This document shows, one piece after another, positions 7,411 to 15,952 of a DNA stretch of 64,000 nucleotides (its first letter is position 1; each line of letters begins with the position of its first letter). The DNA comes from Deltaproteobacteria bacterium (GTDB taxonomy: Bacteria > Myxococcota > Myxococcia > Myxococcales > 40CM-4-68-19): positions 1 to 64,000 of the forward strand of contig VBLC01000055.1 in the NCBI GenBank assembly GCA_005879315.1, written 5' to 3'. Below the pieces are notes generated by a model. The model was not told where the DNA came from. It made no database searches and worked only from the letters and a program-made list of their open reading frames with translations. Position numbers and translations under genes: made by a program.

Positions 7411-8325
7411 ATGTCGATCATCGCCCAGTACGTCATGAACGGCGCCATGCTCGGCATGATGTACGCGCTGGTGGCGGTGGGCTTTACCCTCTTCTTCGGC
7501 GTGCTCGACGTCATCCAGTTCGCCCACGGGGACGTGCTGGCGGCGGGCGCCTTCGCCGCGCTGGCGGTCTGGTTGGGCTTGACCAGGCTCGGGGTCGCAT
7601 CGCCCGCCCTCCTCCTCGCGCTGGTCGTCGTCGCCGCGACGGTCGCCACGGCCCTGCTCGGCGCGGCGGTGGCGCGCTTTCTCGTCTTGCCCCTCAAGGG
7701 CGCGCCGCAGCTCAACGTGCTGCTCGTCACCCTGATGATGGGCACCGTGCTGCGCGAATCGATCCGGCTCTTCTATCCGGGCGGATCGCAGCCACAGCTT
7801 TTTCCCGCGCTCCTGCCGACGAGCAGCGTGGCCTTGGGCGAGTTCAACCTGCGCATCGACAACGTCATCCTCCTTGCAGCCGGCACGGTGCTCATCGCAG
7901 GGACGAGTCTGCTCGTCACCCGCACGCGGCTGGGCCTCGCCATCCGCGCCGTCGCCCAGGACGAGGAGACGGCCCGCACCATGGGCGTCGACTTCCGCCG
8001 CATCGTGCTGCTGACGTTCGCGCTCGGCTCCGCGCTGGCCGCCTTCGCCGGCGTGATGGACGGCCTCTATTACAACGAAATCTTCTTCGGCATGGGCCTC
8101 TTGCTCGGGGTGATCGGCTTCGCCGCGGCCATCATCGGCGGCCTGGGAAATCTCTACGGCGCCATCCTCGGCGGGTTCTTCTTCGCCGCACTGCAGACGA
8201 TCGGTGCCGTCGCGCTGCCCTTCGCCAGCGCCTACAAGGACGTGTTCGCTTTCGGCGTGGTGATCGCTTTGATGGCGCTGCGGCCCAAAGGCCTCATCGG
8301 CGAGCGAACCAGCGAGCGGGTATGA
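7411..8325 (+). CDS. livH: Liv-type ABC transporter permease, LivH family
   Basis: A 304-aa inner-membrane permease of the HAAT family with about eight hydrophobic helices. The start is ATG 7411, two nt after the binding-protein stop. An upstream extension of the frame reads through the previous gene and is not real. Characteristic LivH features are N-G-A-M-L-G-M-M-Y-A-L near the N-terminus and the cytoplasmic E-E-T-A-R-x-M-G-V-D ATPase-coupling segment. A-I-I-G-G-L-G-N-L-Y-G-A-I-L-G-G lies near the C-terminus. It overlaps livM by 4 nt (ATGA) and pairs with LivM as a heterodimer. Confidence 0.92.
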   Translation: MSIIAQYVMNGAMLGMMYALVAVGFTLFFGVLDVIQFAHGDVLAAGAFAALAVWLGLTRLGVASPALLLALVVVAATVATALLGAAVARFLVLPLKGAPQLNVLLVTLMMGTVLRESIRLFYPGGSQPQLFPALLPTSSVALGEFNLRIDNVILLAAGTVLIAGTSLLVTRTRLGLAIRAVAQDEETARTMGVDFRRIVLLTFALGSALAAFAGVMDGLYYNEIFFGMGLLLGVIGFAAAIIGGLGNLYGAILGGFFFAALQTIGAVALPFASAYKDVFAFGVVIALMALRPKGLIGERTSERV

Positions 8326-9263
8326 GGAAGGGCCTCCTGGCGGCGGCGGCGGTGTTGGCCGTCTCGCTCGCGCTGCGCGAGGATGACTTTGCTCTTCTCC
8401 TCTTGACCCGCGTCCTCATCGTCATCCTCGCCTGCCTGGGCCTCAACGTGCAGTTCGGGTATGCCGGCGTCGTCAATTTCGCCGGCGCCACTTTCTTCGG
8501 GGTGGGCGGCTACACCGCGGCGGTCCTCGCGCGCAGCACGGCCGTTCCGCATCTCTTCATCCTGCTCATCGGCGGCGCGGCCGCGGCGCTGGCCGGCACC
8601 ATTCTCGTCGTCCCCGTCCTGCGCACGCGAGGGCATTACGCAGCGCTCGTGACCATCGCCTTCGCCCTTCTCTTCCGCACCTTCTTCGAGGTGAACGATG
8701 CGCTGGGCGGACCGCAGGGGCTCAAGCTCCCCGAGCTGCGCATCGGACCCGTCCACTTCAACGACGCCATCGAGATCGGCTCGTTCTTCGCCTCCTTCTA
8801 TCTCAAGTACATCGTTCTCTCGCTGCTCCTCGCGGCGCTCGGTTTCGCCTTTGTGCTGCGGCTCGAGCGCTCCTTCATCGGCGTCGCCCTCGATTGCATC
8901 CGGCTCGACGAGATCGCCGCCGCATCTTTCGGAGTGGACGTCGCGCGCTGGAAGATCGTCGCCTTCACCTTGGGCAACTTCCTCATCGGCCTTGCGGGCG
9001 CGCTCTCTGCCTTCATGGTCGGCTTCATCGCTCCCGACAACTACAGCTTCGGCGAGTCGCTCATTTTCGTCTCCATCCTGCTGCTCGGCGGATTGGGCAA
9101 CCCCTGGGGACTGTCGCTGGCGAGCGCCGTCGTGCTGCTCCTTCCCGAGAAGCTGCAGGTCATCGCGGAATATCGCTTCCTCCTCTTCGCGGCGGTGGTG
9201 ATTCTCATCCTCCTCTTTCGGCCCGCCGGCCTTTTGCCGCGGCCGCTGCGGCGGCTGACATGA
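8322..9263 (+). CDS. livM: Liv-type ABC transporter permease, LivM family
   Basis: A 313-aa inner-membrane permease and partner of LivH. After a first hydrophobic segment it carries the family hallmark L-N-V-Q-F-G-Y-A-G-V-V-N-F at about residues 41-53. The coupling region containing L-D-E-I-A-A-A-S-F-G-V-D and a C-terminal G-G-L-G-N-P-W-G loop follow. It starts at ATG 8322 inside the livH stop and ends in an ATGA overlap with livG, so translation of the whole set is coupled. Confidence 0.92.
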   Translation: MRKGLLAAAAVLAVSLALREDDFALLLLTRVLIVILACLGLNVQFGYAGVVNFAGATFFGVGGYTAAVLARSTAVPHLFILLIGGAAAALAGTILVVPVLRTRGHYAALVTIAFALLFRTFFEVNDALGGPQGLKLPELRIGPVHFNDAIEIGSFFASFYLKYIVLSLLLAALGFAFVLRLERSFIGVALDCIRLDEIAAASFGVDVARWKIVAFTLGNFLIGLAGALSAFMVGFIAPDNYSFGESLIFVSILLLGGLGNPWGLSLASAVVLLLPEKLQVIAEYRFLLFAAVVILILLFRPAGLLPRPLRRLT

Positions 9264-10033
9264 GCGCGCTGCTCCGCTGCCGCGACCTGTCGCGCGCGTT
9301 CGGCGGCCTGCTCGCGCTGGAAGGGCTCGATCTCGACGTCGAGGAAGGCGGCGTCCTCGGGCTCATCGGCCCCAACGGCTCCGGCAAGACGACGTTCTTC
9401 AACGTGCTCACGGGCTTCTTCCCCGCCACTCGCGGCGAGGTGCTCTTCGCCGGCGAGCCGATCACCGGCCTGTCCCCGCAGGTCGTCTATCGCAAAGGCG
9501 TCGCCCGCACCTTCCAGCGCTCGCGGCTCTGCTTGCCGCTGTCGATCTTCGATAACTTGCTCATCGGCAACCACAAGCACCTCGATCACCGGCTCTGGTC
9601 GAATCTGGTCGACCGCCGCGCGCTGCGGCGGCAGATCGAGCAGACGTTCGCCGAGGCGCGCGAGCTGGTGCGCATCTTCGATCCGCCCCTCGCCGATCGG
9701 CTGCTCGAGCCGGCCTCGCGCATTCCGATGATCGACCGCCGCCGCATCGAAGTGTGCCGTGCCCTCATCAGCCGCCCGCGCCTGCTCTTGCTCGACGAGC
9801 CCTCGGCAGGGATGACCCAGGAGGAGACGATGCGGCTGATGGACGACATCCTCCAGGTGAAATCCAGGCTGGGGGGGCTCACCATCATCCTCATCGAGCA
9901 CGAGATGACCGTGATCGAGCGAGTCACGGAGCGCTGCGTGGTGCTCAATTACGGGCGCAAGATCGCCGAGGGCGCCTACGCCGAGATCGCGCGCACTCCT
10001 TCGGTGCGCGAGGCGTATCTGGGTCTGGAATGA
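9260..10033 (+). CDS. livG: Liv-type ABC transporter ATPase, LivG family, with a degenerate signature motif
   Basis: A 257-aa cytoplasmic ATPase of the importer. Walker A GPNGSGKTT is at residues 37-45 and Walker B is L-L-L-L-D-E-P-S-A-G. Where the ABC signature is expected (normally L-S-Y-G-E-Q-R-R-x-E-I-A-R-A-L) the protein reads S-R-I-P-M-I-D-R-R-R-I-E-V-C-R-A-L. The flanking R-R-x-E-x-x-R-A-L is kept but the Gly-Gln core is gone. LivF keeps a normal signature, so one of the two ATP sites may be weakened. The start is ATG 9260 (ATGA overlap with livM), and longer frames upstream are read-through. Confidence 0.88.
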   Translation: MSALLRCRDLSRAFGGLLALEGLDLDVEEGGVLGLIGPNGSGKTTFFNVLTGFFPATRGEVLFAGEPITGLSPQVVYRKGVARTFQRSRLCLPLSIFDNLLIGNHKHLDHRLWSNLVDRRALRRQIEQTFAEARELVRIFDPPLADRLLEPASRIPMIDRRRIEVCRALISRPRLLLLDEPSAGMTQEETMRLMDDILQVKSRLGGLTIILIEHEMTVIERVTERCVVLNYGRKIAEGAYAEIARTPSVREAYLGLE

Positions 10034-10755
10034 GCGCGCTCCTGCAAGTCGAGAACCTCTTCGCCGCCTACGAGCGCGCCGACGTGCTCGAGGATGTTTC
10101 GCTCAGCGTCGAGCGCGGATCGATCACCTGCCTGCTCGGCTCCAACGGCTCGGGCAAGACCACCCTCATCCGTTCCATCCTCGGCCTCACCCCGCCGCGG
10201 CGCGGGCGCGTGCTCTTCGAAGGAGCCGACATCACCAGCTGGCCCACGCACCGCATCGTCGAACGAGGAATCTCCTGCATTCCCGAGGGGCGCAAGGTCT
10301 TTCCCCGGCTGACCGTGCTGGAGAACCTGCGGCTCGGCGCCTACCTGGAACGAGGGCCGGAGGTCATCGCGAAAAGGCTCGATCGCGTCTTCGCCGTCTT
10401 CCCCCAGCTCGACGATCGCCGCGCGCAGCTGGCCGGCACGATGTCGGGAGGTGAGCAGGCGATGGTTTCCATCGGCCGCGGAATGATGAGCGCGGCGAAG
10501 CTGCTGCTCGTCGATGAGCCCTCGCTGGGGCTTTCGCCGCTTCTGGTCAAGGAGAACTTCGCCGTGATCCGCCGCATCAACGAGCAGGGCACGACCGTCT
10601 TTCTCGTCGAGCAGAACGTGCACCAGACGCTGTCCATCGCGCAGCGCGGGTATGTGCTCTCCAAGGGCCGCGTCGCCGTGCAAGGCTCGGCGCAGGAGCT
10701 GCTCGAGAACGATCGGGTGCGCCAGGCGTACTTCGGACAAGGAGCGCCGCGATGA
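10030..10755 (+). CDS. livF: Liv-type ABC transporter ATPase, LivF family
   Basis: A 241-aa second ATPase of the importer. Walker A GSNGSGKTT is at residues 37-45, the signature is M-S-G-G-E-Q, and Walker B is L-L-L-V-D-E-P-S-L-G-L-S-P. The family-typical I-P-E-G-R-K-V-F-P-R-L-T-V-L-E-N-L segment is present. The start is ATG 10030, overlapping livG by ATGA. Its own stop overlaps the M20 peptidase start in the same way, so import is translationally tied to the catabolic genes. Confidence 0.92.
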   Translation: MSALLQVENLFAAYERADVLEDVSLSVERGSITCLLGSNGSGKTTLIRSILGLTPPRRGRVLFEGADITSWPTHRIVERGISCIPEGRKVFPRLTVLENLRLGAYLERGPEVIAKRLDRVFAVFPQLDDRRAQLAGTMSGGEQAMVSIGRGMMSAAKLLLVDEPSLGLSPLLVKENFAVIRRINEQGTTVFLVEQNVHQTLSIAQRGYVLSKGRVAVQGSAQELLENDRVRQAYFGQGAPR

Positions 10756-11846
10756 ACGCCGTCGAGTTGACCTGTGAGCTGGTCCGCATCGACACCATCA
10801 ATCCGCGCAGCCCGGAGCGGCCCGCGGCGGAGCTGTGCGCGAGATTGCTGGAGAAGGCGGGCTGGCAGGTCCGGCTGCACGAATTCGCGCCGGGGCGCGC
10901 CAGCGTGGTCGCGCGCCGGGAAGGACCGGGCGAAAGGAAGCCGATCTGCTTCGCCGGCCATCTCGATACCGTTCCGCTCGGCGCGCGAGCCTGGTCGCGC
11001 GATCCATTCGCCGGTGAAATCGACTCCGGCAAGCTCCATGGCCGTGGCTCGAGCGACATGAAGAGCGGCGTCGCGGCGATGGTGGCCGCGGCCCTCTTGA
11101 TGAAGCGCTTCCCCAAGGCCGGCATGACGCTGCTCTTGCTCGCGGGCGAGGAGACCGGCTGCGAAGGCGCCGCGCATCTCGCGCGGCTTCCCGGCGCTCT
11201 GGGCAGCGCTGGCGCGCTCGTCGTCGGTGAGCCCACCGGCAACCAGCCCGTCCTCGGCCACAAGGGAGCGCTCTGGTTGCGCGCGCGCACCCGCGGAGTG
11301 ACCGCGCACGGGTCGATGCCGGAGAGGGGAGTAAACGCGGTGGTCAAGGCTGCGCGCGCCGTGCTCCAGCTCGCCGAGGTACGCTTCGCCATCGCTCCCG
11401 ACCCGCTGCTCGGCGCTCCAACCCTCAACATCGGCACCATCGCAGGCGGCCTCAACGTCAATTCGGTCCCCGACGAGGCGGCGATCGGCATCGACATCCG
11501 CACCATTCCGGCGCAGCGGCACGCGCAGGTGCGCAAGGAGCTGCAGGCGGCGCTCGGCCCCGAGGTGGAGCTGAGCGCGCTGGTCGATCTGGAAGGGGTG
11601 CGCACGCCGGAAGACGATCCCTTCGTCCAGACCGTGCTCGGGATCGTCGAAGCCCCGCCCGGCGTCGCGACCTACTTCACCGACGCCAGCGTGCTCACGC
11701 CAGCATTCGGCGGCGTCGCCACGGTCGTGCTCGGCCCCGGCGAGATGGCGCTCTGCCACCAGACCGACGAGTACTGCCGCGTCGATCGCATCGAGGAATC
11801 GGTCGAGGTCTACGGGCGCATCGCGCGCGCCTGGTGCGGATCGTGA
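10752..11846 (+). CDS. M20 family metallopeptidase/deacylase (ArgE/DapE/CPG2 type)
   Basis: A 364-aa di-zinc amidohydrolase. Metal and catalytic motifs are in order: G-H-L-D-T-V-P (His ligand plus catalytic-supporting Asp), G-R-G-S-S-D-M-K-S-G (bridging Asp), then G-E-E-T-G-C-E-G (catalytic Glu plus ligand Glu). The mid-protein lid/dimerisation domain contains D-I-R-T-I-P. M20 enzymes cleave N-acyl amino acids or terminal peptide bonds, and the exact substrate is not readable here. Position inside the Liv operon suggests that it hydrolyses the imported compound. Confidence 0.88.
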   Translation: MNAVELTCELVRIDTINPRSPERPAAELCARLLEKAGWQVRLHEFAPGRASVVARREGPGERKPICFAGHLDTVPLGARAWSRDPFAGEIDSGKLHGRGSSDMKSGVAAMVAAALLMKRFPKAGMTLLLLAGEETGCEGAAHLARLPGALGSAGALVVGEPTGNQPVLGHKGALWLRARTRGVTAHGSMPERGVNAVVKAARAVLQLAEVRFAIAPDPLLGAPTLNIGTIAGGLNVNSVPDEAAIGIDIRTIPAQRHAQVRKELQAALGPEVELSALVDLEGVRTPEDDPFVQTVLGIVEAPPGVATYFTDASVLTPAFGGVATVVLGPGEMALCHQTDEYCRVDRIEESVEVYGRIARAWCGS

Positions 11847-12954
11847 GCGGGCTCGAGCGGCTGGGCGCGGCCGAGGCGCTGCGGCGGATCTCGCGCCGCG
11901 AGATCTCCGCCGAGGAGCTCTTGCGCGACTGCCTCGAGCGCATCGAGCAGCGCGAGCCGGCCGTCCAGGCGTGGGAGGCGATCGACCGCGCTCCCCGCCC
12001 GACCGAGGACTCGCGCCTGCGCGGGCTGCCTGTCGGCGTCAAGGACCTCATCGACACCGCCGATTTTCCCACTGCCTACGGGTCGGCCATCTACCGCGGA
12101 CACAGGCCGGAAGCGGATGCCGCTTGCGTGCAGTCGCTGCGGCGCACCGGCGCCGTCATCCTGGGCAAGACGGTCACCACCGAGTTCGCCGTCTACACGC
12201 CGGGCAAGACGAAAAATCCGCACGACCTGTCGCGAACTCCGGGAGGATCGTCGAGCGGCTCGGCGGCGGCGGTCGCCGATTTCATGGTCCCCGCGGCGCT
12301 GGGCACGCAGACGGCGGGCTCGGTGATCCGGCCCGCTTCCTTCTGCGGCGTGATCGGCTGGAACCGCTCCTCATGACCGCGCTGGGCGTGCCCACGCAGC
12401 TGCGCGCGATCGAGCCTCGCCTCGGCTTCTGCCGCACGGAGGAGTGGCCGCTCTGCCAGACGAAGGATCTGATCGAATCCGCCGCCGGCAAGCTGGGCGC
12501 CGAGGAGGTCGTCCTCGGCCCCTCCTTCGGCGGCCTGATGCAGTCGCAGATTGCCATCATGGGCGCGGAAGCCGCGCGCTCGATGCGCGAGGATCGGGCG
12601 CGGCTGAGCCCGCGCCTGCGTGAGTTTCTCGACGCGGGAGCTCGGGTGACGGCCGAGCAGCTCGAGGCTGCGCGCGCGCAAGCGGAGATCTGCCGCCGGG
12701 AGATCGACGCTCTCTTCGCCCGCTTCGATGCGCTGATCACCCCCGCCGCCAACGGCGAGGCGCCGCCCCTCGAGACGACCGGCGACCCGGCCTTCGCCCG
12801 CATCTGGACGCTGCTGGGAACGCCTGCTGTCTCGCTGCCGCTGCTCGAGGGACCCTCGGGACTGCCGGTGGGATTGCAGCTCGTCGGCCCCCGGGGCGAA
12901 GATGAGCGCCTGCTGGCCGCCGCCAACTGGGTGGCGCAAAGGGGACGCGCATGA
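11843..12954 (+). pseudogene. Amidase-signature-family gene broken by an internal deletion with frame change
   Basis: The first part (frame of 11843, GTG start in a GTGA overlap with the M20 gene; GTG 11834 is an alternative) encodes a normal amidase N-terminus. It has Lys in G-V-K-D, the G-G-S-S-S-G-S-A-A-A loop and the nucleophile region T-A-G-S-V-I-R-P-A. After S-F-C-G-V-I-G it runs into W-N-R-S-S and a stop at 12374-12376. The rest of the amidase resumes in another frame from about 12367 with L-L-M-T-A-L-G and continues to 12954. Family proteins normally have about 35-40 residues between these points, so roughly 110 bp look deleted. Three catalytic residues remain, but no full-length product can be made. 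An assembly error is the alternative. The 3' end still overlaps the ligase gene by ATGA. Confidence 0.75.
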
Positions 12955-14564
12955 ACGGCCTGATGATGGATTACCCACTCACGCTCGCGCACGTGCTCGA
13001 TCGCGCCGGACGTTATTTCCCCAAGCAGGAGATCGTCTCGCGCAGACCCGACCGATCGATCCACCGCACCACGTACGGCGAATTCCACCGCCGCGCGGGC
13101 AAGCTCGCGAACGCGCTCCGGCGGCTCGGCCTCGCGTCAGGCGATCGGGTGGCGACCCTGGCCTGGAATCACAGCCGCCATCTCGAAGCCTACTTCGCGG
13201 TCCCGCTCGCCGGCGGTGTCCTGCACACGCTCAATCCGCGGCTCTCCGCGCAGGACCTCGCGTACATGGTCAATGACGCCGACGACAAGATCATCCTGGT
13301 CGACGACGTGCTGCTCCCTGTGCTGGACAAGTTCCGCAGCGAGATCCGCCCGCGGCACGTGATCGTCTTTGGCCATGGCGCGACGCCGGCGGGCGCGCTC
13401 GACTACGAGCAGCTCATCGAGCCGCAGAGCGCCGACTTCGACCCCGGCCCCATCGACGAGGAGCAGGCGGCAGGGATCTGCTACACCTCCGGCACGACCG
13501 GCCGGCCCAAGGGAGTCCTCTACAGCCACCGCGCGCTGGTCCTGCATTCCTTGATCTCCGCGCTGCCGGATTCGATCGGCCTCTCCCAGGCCGACGTGGT
13601 CATGCCCGTGGTCCCCATGTTCCACGTCAACGCCTGGGGCCTGCCCTTCAGCTGCACGATGGTCGGCTGCAAGCAGGTCTTCCCCGGGCCGTGCCTCGAT
13701 CCGCCCAGCCTGCTCGCCCTGCTCGCCGAGGAGAAAGTGACCTGCACGGCGGGCGTGCCCACCATCTGGCTCGGCATCCTCGAGACGCTCGACAAGAATC
13801 CGGGCGCCTATGATCTGAAAGCGCTGAAGCAGATGGTGGTGGGAGGATCGGCCGCGCCGCCGGCGATGATCGAGGGCTACGAGAAGCGGCACGGCCTGCA
13901 CATCCTCCACGCCTGGGGCATGACCGAGATGTCGCCCATCGGCACCATCTGCCGCGTCAAATCGCAGCTCAGGAGCGCGCCGGCGGCGGAGCAGCTGCGC
14001 CTGCGCGCGACCCAGGGATTGCCGGTGCCCTTCGTCGAGCTGCGCGCCGTCGGCGAAGACGGCCCCGCCGCCTGGGACGGAAAGTCGATGGGCGAGCTCC
14101 AGGTGCGCGGGCCCTGCATCGCCAAGAGCTACTTCCAGAACCCAGCGGAGGAGGACAAGTTCACTCGCGACGGCTGGTTCAGGACCGGCGACATCGTCAC
14201 CGTCGACCCCGAGGGCTACATCCGCATCACCGACCGGAGCAAGGACGTGATCAAGTCGGGCGGCGAGTGGATCAGCTCCGTCGATCTGGAAAATGCCTTG
14301 ATGGGGCACCCCGCGGTCAAGGAGGCCGCGGTGGTGGCGATCAAGCATCCCAAGTGGGACGAGCGGCCGGTCGCCTGCGTCGTGCTGAAGGAGGGACAGC
14401 GCGCGAGCGAAGACGAGCTGCGCCGCTTCCTCCAACCGCTCTTCGCCAAGTACCAGCTGCCCGACGCCTACGTCTTCATGGAGCAGCTTCCGCGCACGGC
14501 GACGGGAAAGTTCCTCAAGACCGCGCTGCGGCAGCAGCTCAAGGATTTCAAGTTCAGCGCTTGA
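12951..14564 (+). CDS. Acyl-CoA synthetase (AMP-binding, medium/long-chain fatty-acid type)
   Basis: A 537-aa adenylate-forming ligase that activates a carboxylic acid to its CoA thioester. The P-loop Y-T-S-G-T-T-G-R-P-K-G is near residue 178, and W-G-M-T-E-M-S-P and the R-T-G-D hinge segment follow. The C-terminal catalytic Lys is in T-A-T-G-K-F. The overall pattern, including S-G-G-E-W-I-S-S-V-D, resembles AlkK-like medium/long-chain ligases. It starts inside the amidase remnant (ATGA), as the last gene of the Liv operon, and probably activates the acid released from the imported substrate. The 3' end overlaps the convergent methyltransferase by 11 bp. Confidence 0.88.
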   Translation: MNGLMMDYPLTLAHVLDRAGRYFPKQEIVSRRPDRSIHRTTYGEFHRRAGKLANALRRLGLASGDRVATLAWNHSRHLEAYFAVPLAGGVLHTLNPRLSAQDLAYMVNDADDKIILVDDVLLPVLDKFRSEIRPRHVIVFGHGATPAGALDYEQLIEPQSADFDPGPIDEEQAAGICYTSGTTGRPKGVLYSHRALVLHSLISALPDSIGLSQADVVMPVVPMFHVNAWGLPFSCTMVGCKQVFPGPCLDPPSLLALLAEEKVTCTAGVPTIWLGILETLDKNPGAYDLKALKQMVVGGSAAPPAMIEGYEKRHGLHILHAWGMTEMSPIGTICRVKSQLRSAPAAEQLRLRATQGLPVPFVELRAVGEDGPAAWDGKSMGELQVRGPCIAKSYFQNPAEEDKFTRDGWFRTGDIVTVDPEGYIRITDRSKDVIKSGGEWISSVDLENALMGHPAVKEAAVVAIKHPKWDERPVACVVLKEGQRASEDELRRFLQPLFAKYQLPDAYVFMEQLPRTATGKFLKTALRQQLKDFKFSA

Positions 14565-15315
14565 CGGCGCTGATCATGAAATTCCACCCGAGCGCATCGG
14601 GCACGAAGCGCGCGAGCGGACCGAGCCACTTGCGATCGTAAGCGGTCGCGACGGGCGTGATCTGTGCGCTCTCGAAGGCGCCGAACATCTCCCGCAGCTC
14701 GCCGGAGGTATAGGCCTTGGTGCCGACGCTCTCCATGTGATGCCAGACCACGTCGGCGAGCGAGCGCAGCGGCCTGCCCGCGAGCAGCGCCCGGCGCACC
14801 CAGAGCTTCGCGGCCACCAGTGAAAGGCGCGAGTACATCATGCCGACGAACGAGCCGCCCGGGCGCAGCACGCGGTGGATCTCGGCGATGATCTGCTCCG
14901 GCTTCGCCGAGTGGTGGATCACTCCCCAGGAATAGACGAGGTCGAAACTCGTAGCGGAGAAGGGCAGGTCCTCGGCGTCGGCGCGCCGAAGATCGGAGCG
15001 GTGCCCGTGCAGCGCCAGGTGCTGGCGCGTCGTCTCGATGGCGGCGTCGGTGAGATCGACGCCGTGGCAGATGGCGCCGGCGCGCGCGAACTGCAGATGA
15101 TCGCATCCAGCGCCCACGCCGATCTCGAGCAGCGCCTTCCCTGCCCAGCGCGTGAACTGCGCCGCGGTGAAGATGTGCGGCTCCTCCTGGTAGCGATGCT
15201 GCTCGACGTTGGCGAACCAGTCTCGCGAGCGCACCGGCGTGCGGCCGACGATGAAGTCACTGGTCCCGCAAGGTTCTTTCTCCCAGTAGTGGCGAACGGC
15301 GACGTTGAGAGACAT
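14554..15315 (-). CDS. Class I SAM-dependent methyltransferase
   Basis: A 253-aa protein with a Rossmann-type methyltransferase core. Motif I is L-L-E-I-G-V-G-A-G-C-D near residue 63, the acidic ribose-binding residue is in G-V-D-L-T-D, and the motif II/III region is A-E-D-L-P-F. V-I-H-H-S follows, and L-R-P-G-G-S is the post-III loop. This is the Methyltransf_11/UbiE-like pattern. The ~180-residue core is followed by a C-terminal segment seen in enzymes acting on natural products or lipids. The substrate is unknown. It is read divergently from coxS across a 169-bp gap. Confidence 0.82.
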   Translation of the reverse strand: MSLNVAVRHYWEKEPCGTSDFIVGRTPVRSRDWFANVEQHRYQEEPHIFTAAQFTRWAGKALLEIGVGAGCDHLQFARAGAICHGVDLTDAAIETTRQHLALHGHRSDLRRADAEDLPFSATSFDLVYSWGVIHHSAKPEQIIAEIHRVLRPGGSFVGMMYSRLSLVAAKLWVRRALLAGRPLRSLADVVWHHMESVGTKAYTSGELREMFGAFESAQITPVATAYDRKWLGPLARFVPDALGWNFMISAVKR

Positions 15316-15404
15316 GCGCCCCTCCCCTCGGAGAGATGCGCATCGAGCCGAGACTTGGCCAGAGAGCGGGCGGCCGAGCAGGGCCTCGCGCGCCGCAGCG
15401 CGTG

Positions 15405-15433
15405 TTGACCCCCTCCCCGCGCGGTGCTAACGG
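15405..15433 (+). promoter_or_regulatory. Possible housekeeping promoter for the coxSLM operon
   Basis: A -35-like TTGACC (15405-15410) is followed, after exactly 17 nt, by TAACGG (15428-15433). An upstream TG at -15/-14 (TGC-TAACGG) makes an extended -10. The -10 itself is weak. The site lies 52 nt before the GTG start of coxS, and a GGGGG ribosome site is at 15476-15480. Apart from this, the 169-bp divergent gap (15316-15484) shows nothing I can name. Confidence 0.4.
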
Positions 15434-15484
15434 ACGTGCCCCGCGCGATCGGCTGCGCGCACTTCTCGCAAAAAAGGGGGCACC

Positions 15485-15949
<465 letters not shown>

Positions 15950-15952
15950 CCC

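Noticed and set aside
11834-11842. GTG 11834 as the start of the amidase remnant
   Set aside because: GTG 11843 gives the GTGA overlap used throughout the operon. Neither start has a distinct ribosome site, so this is a preference, not a proof.
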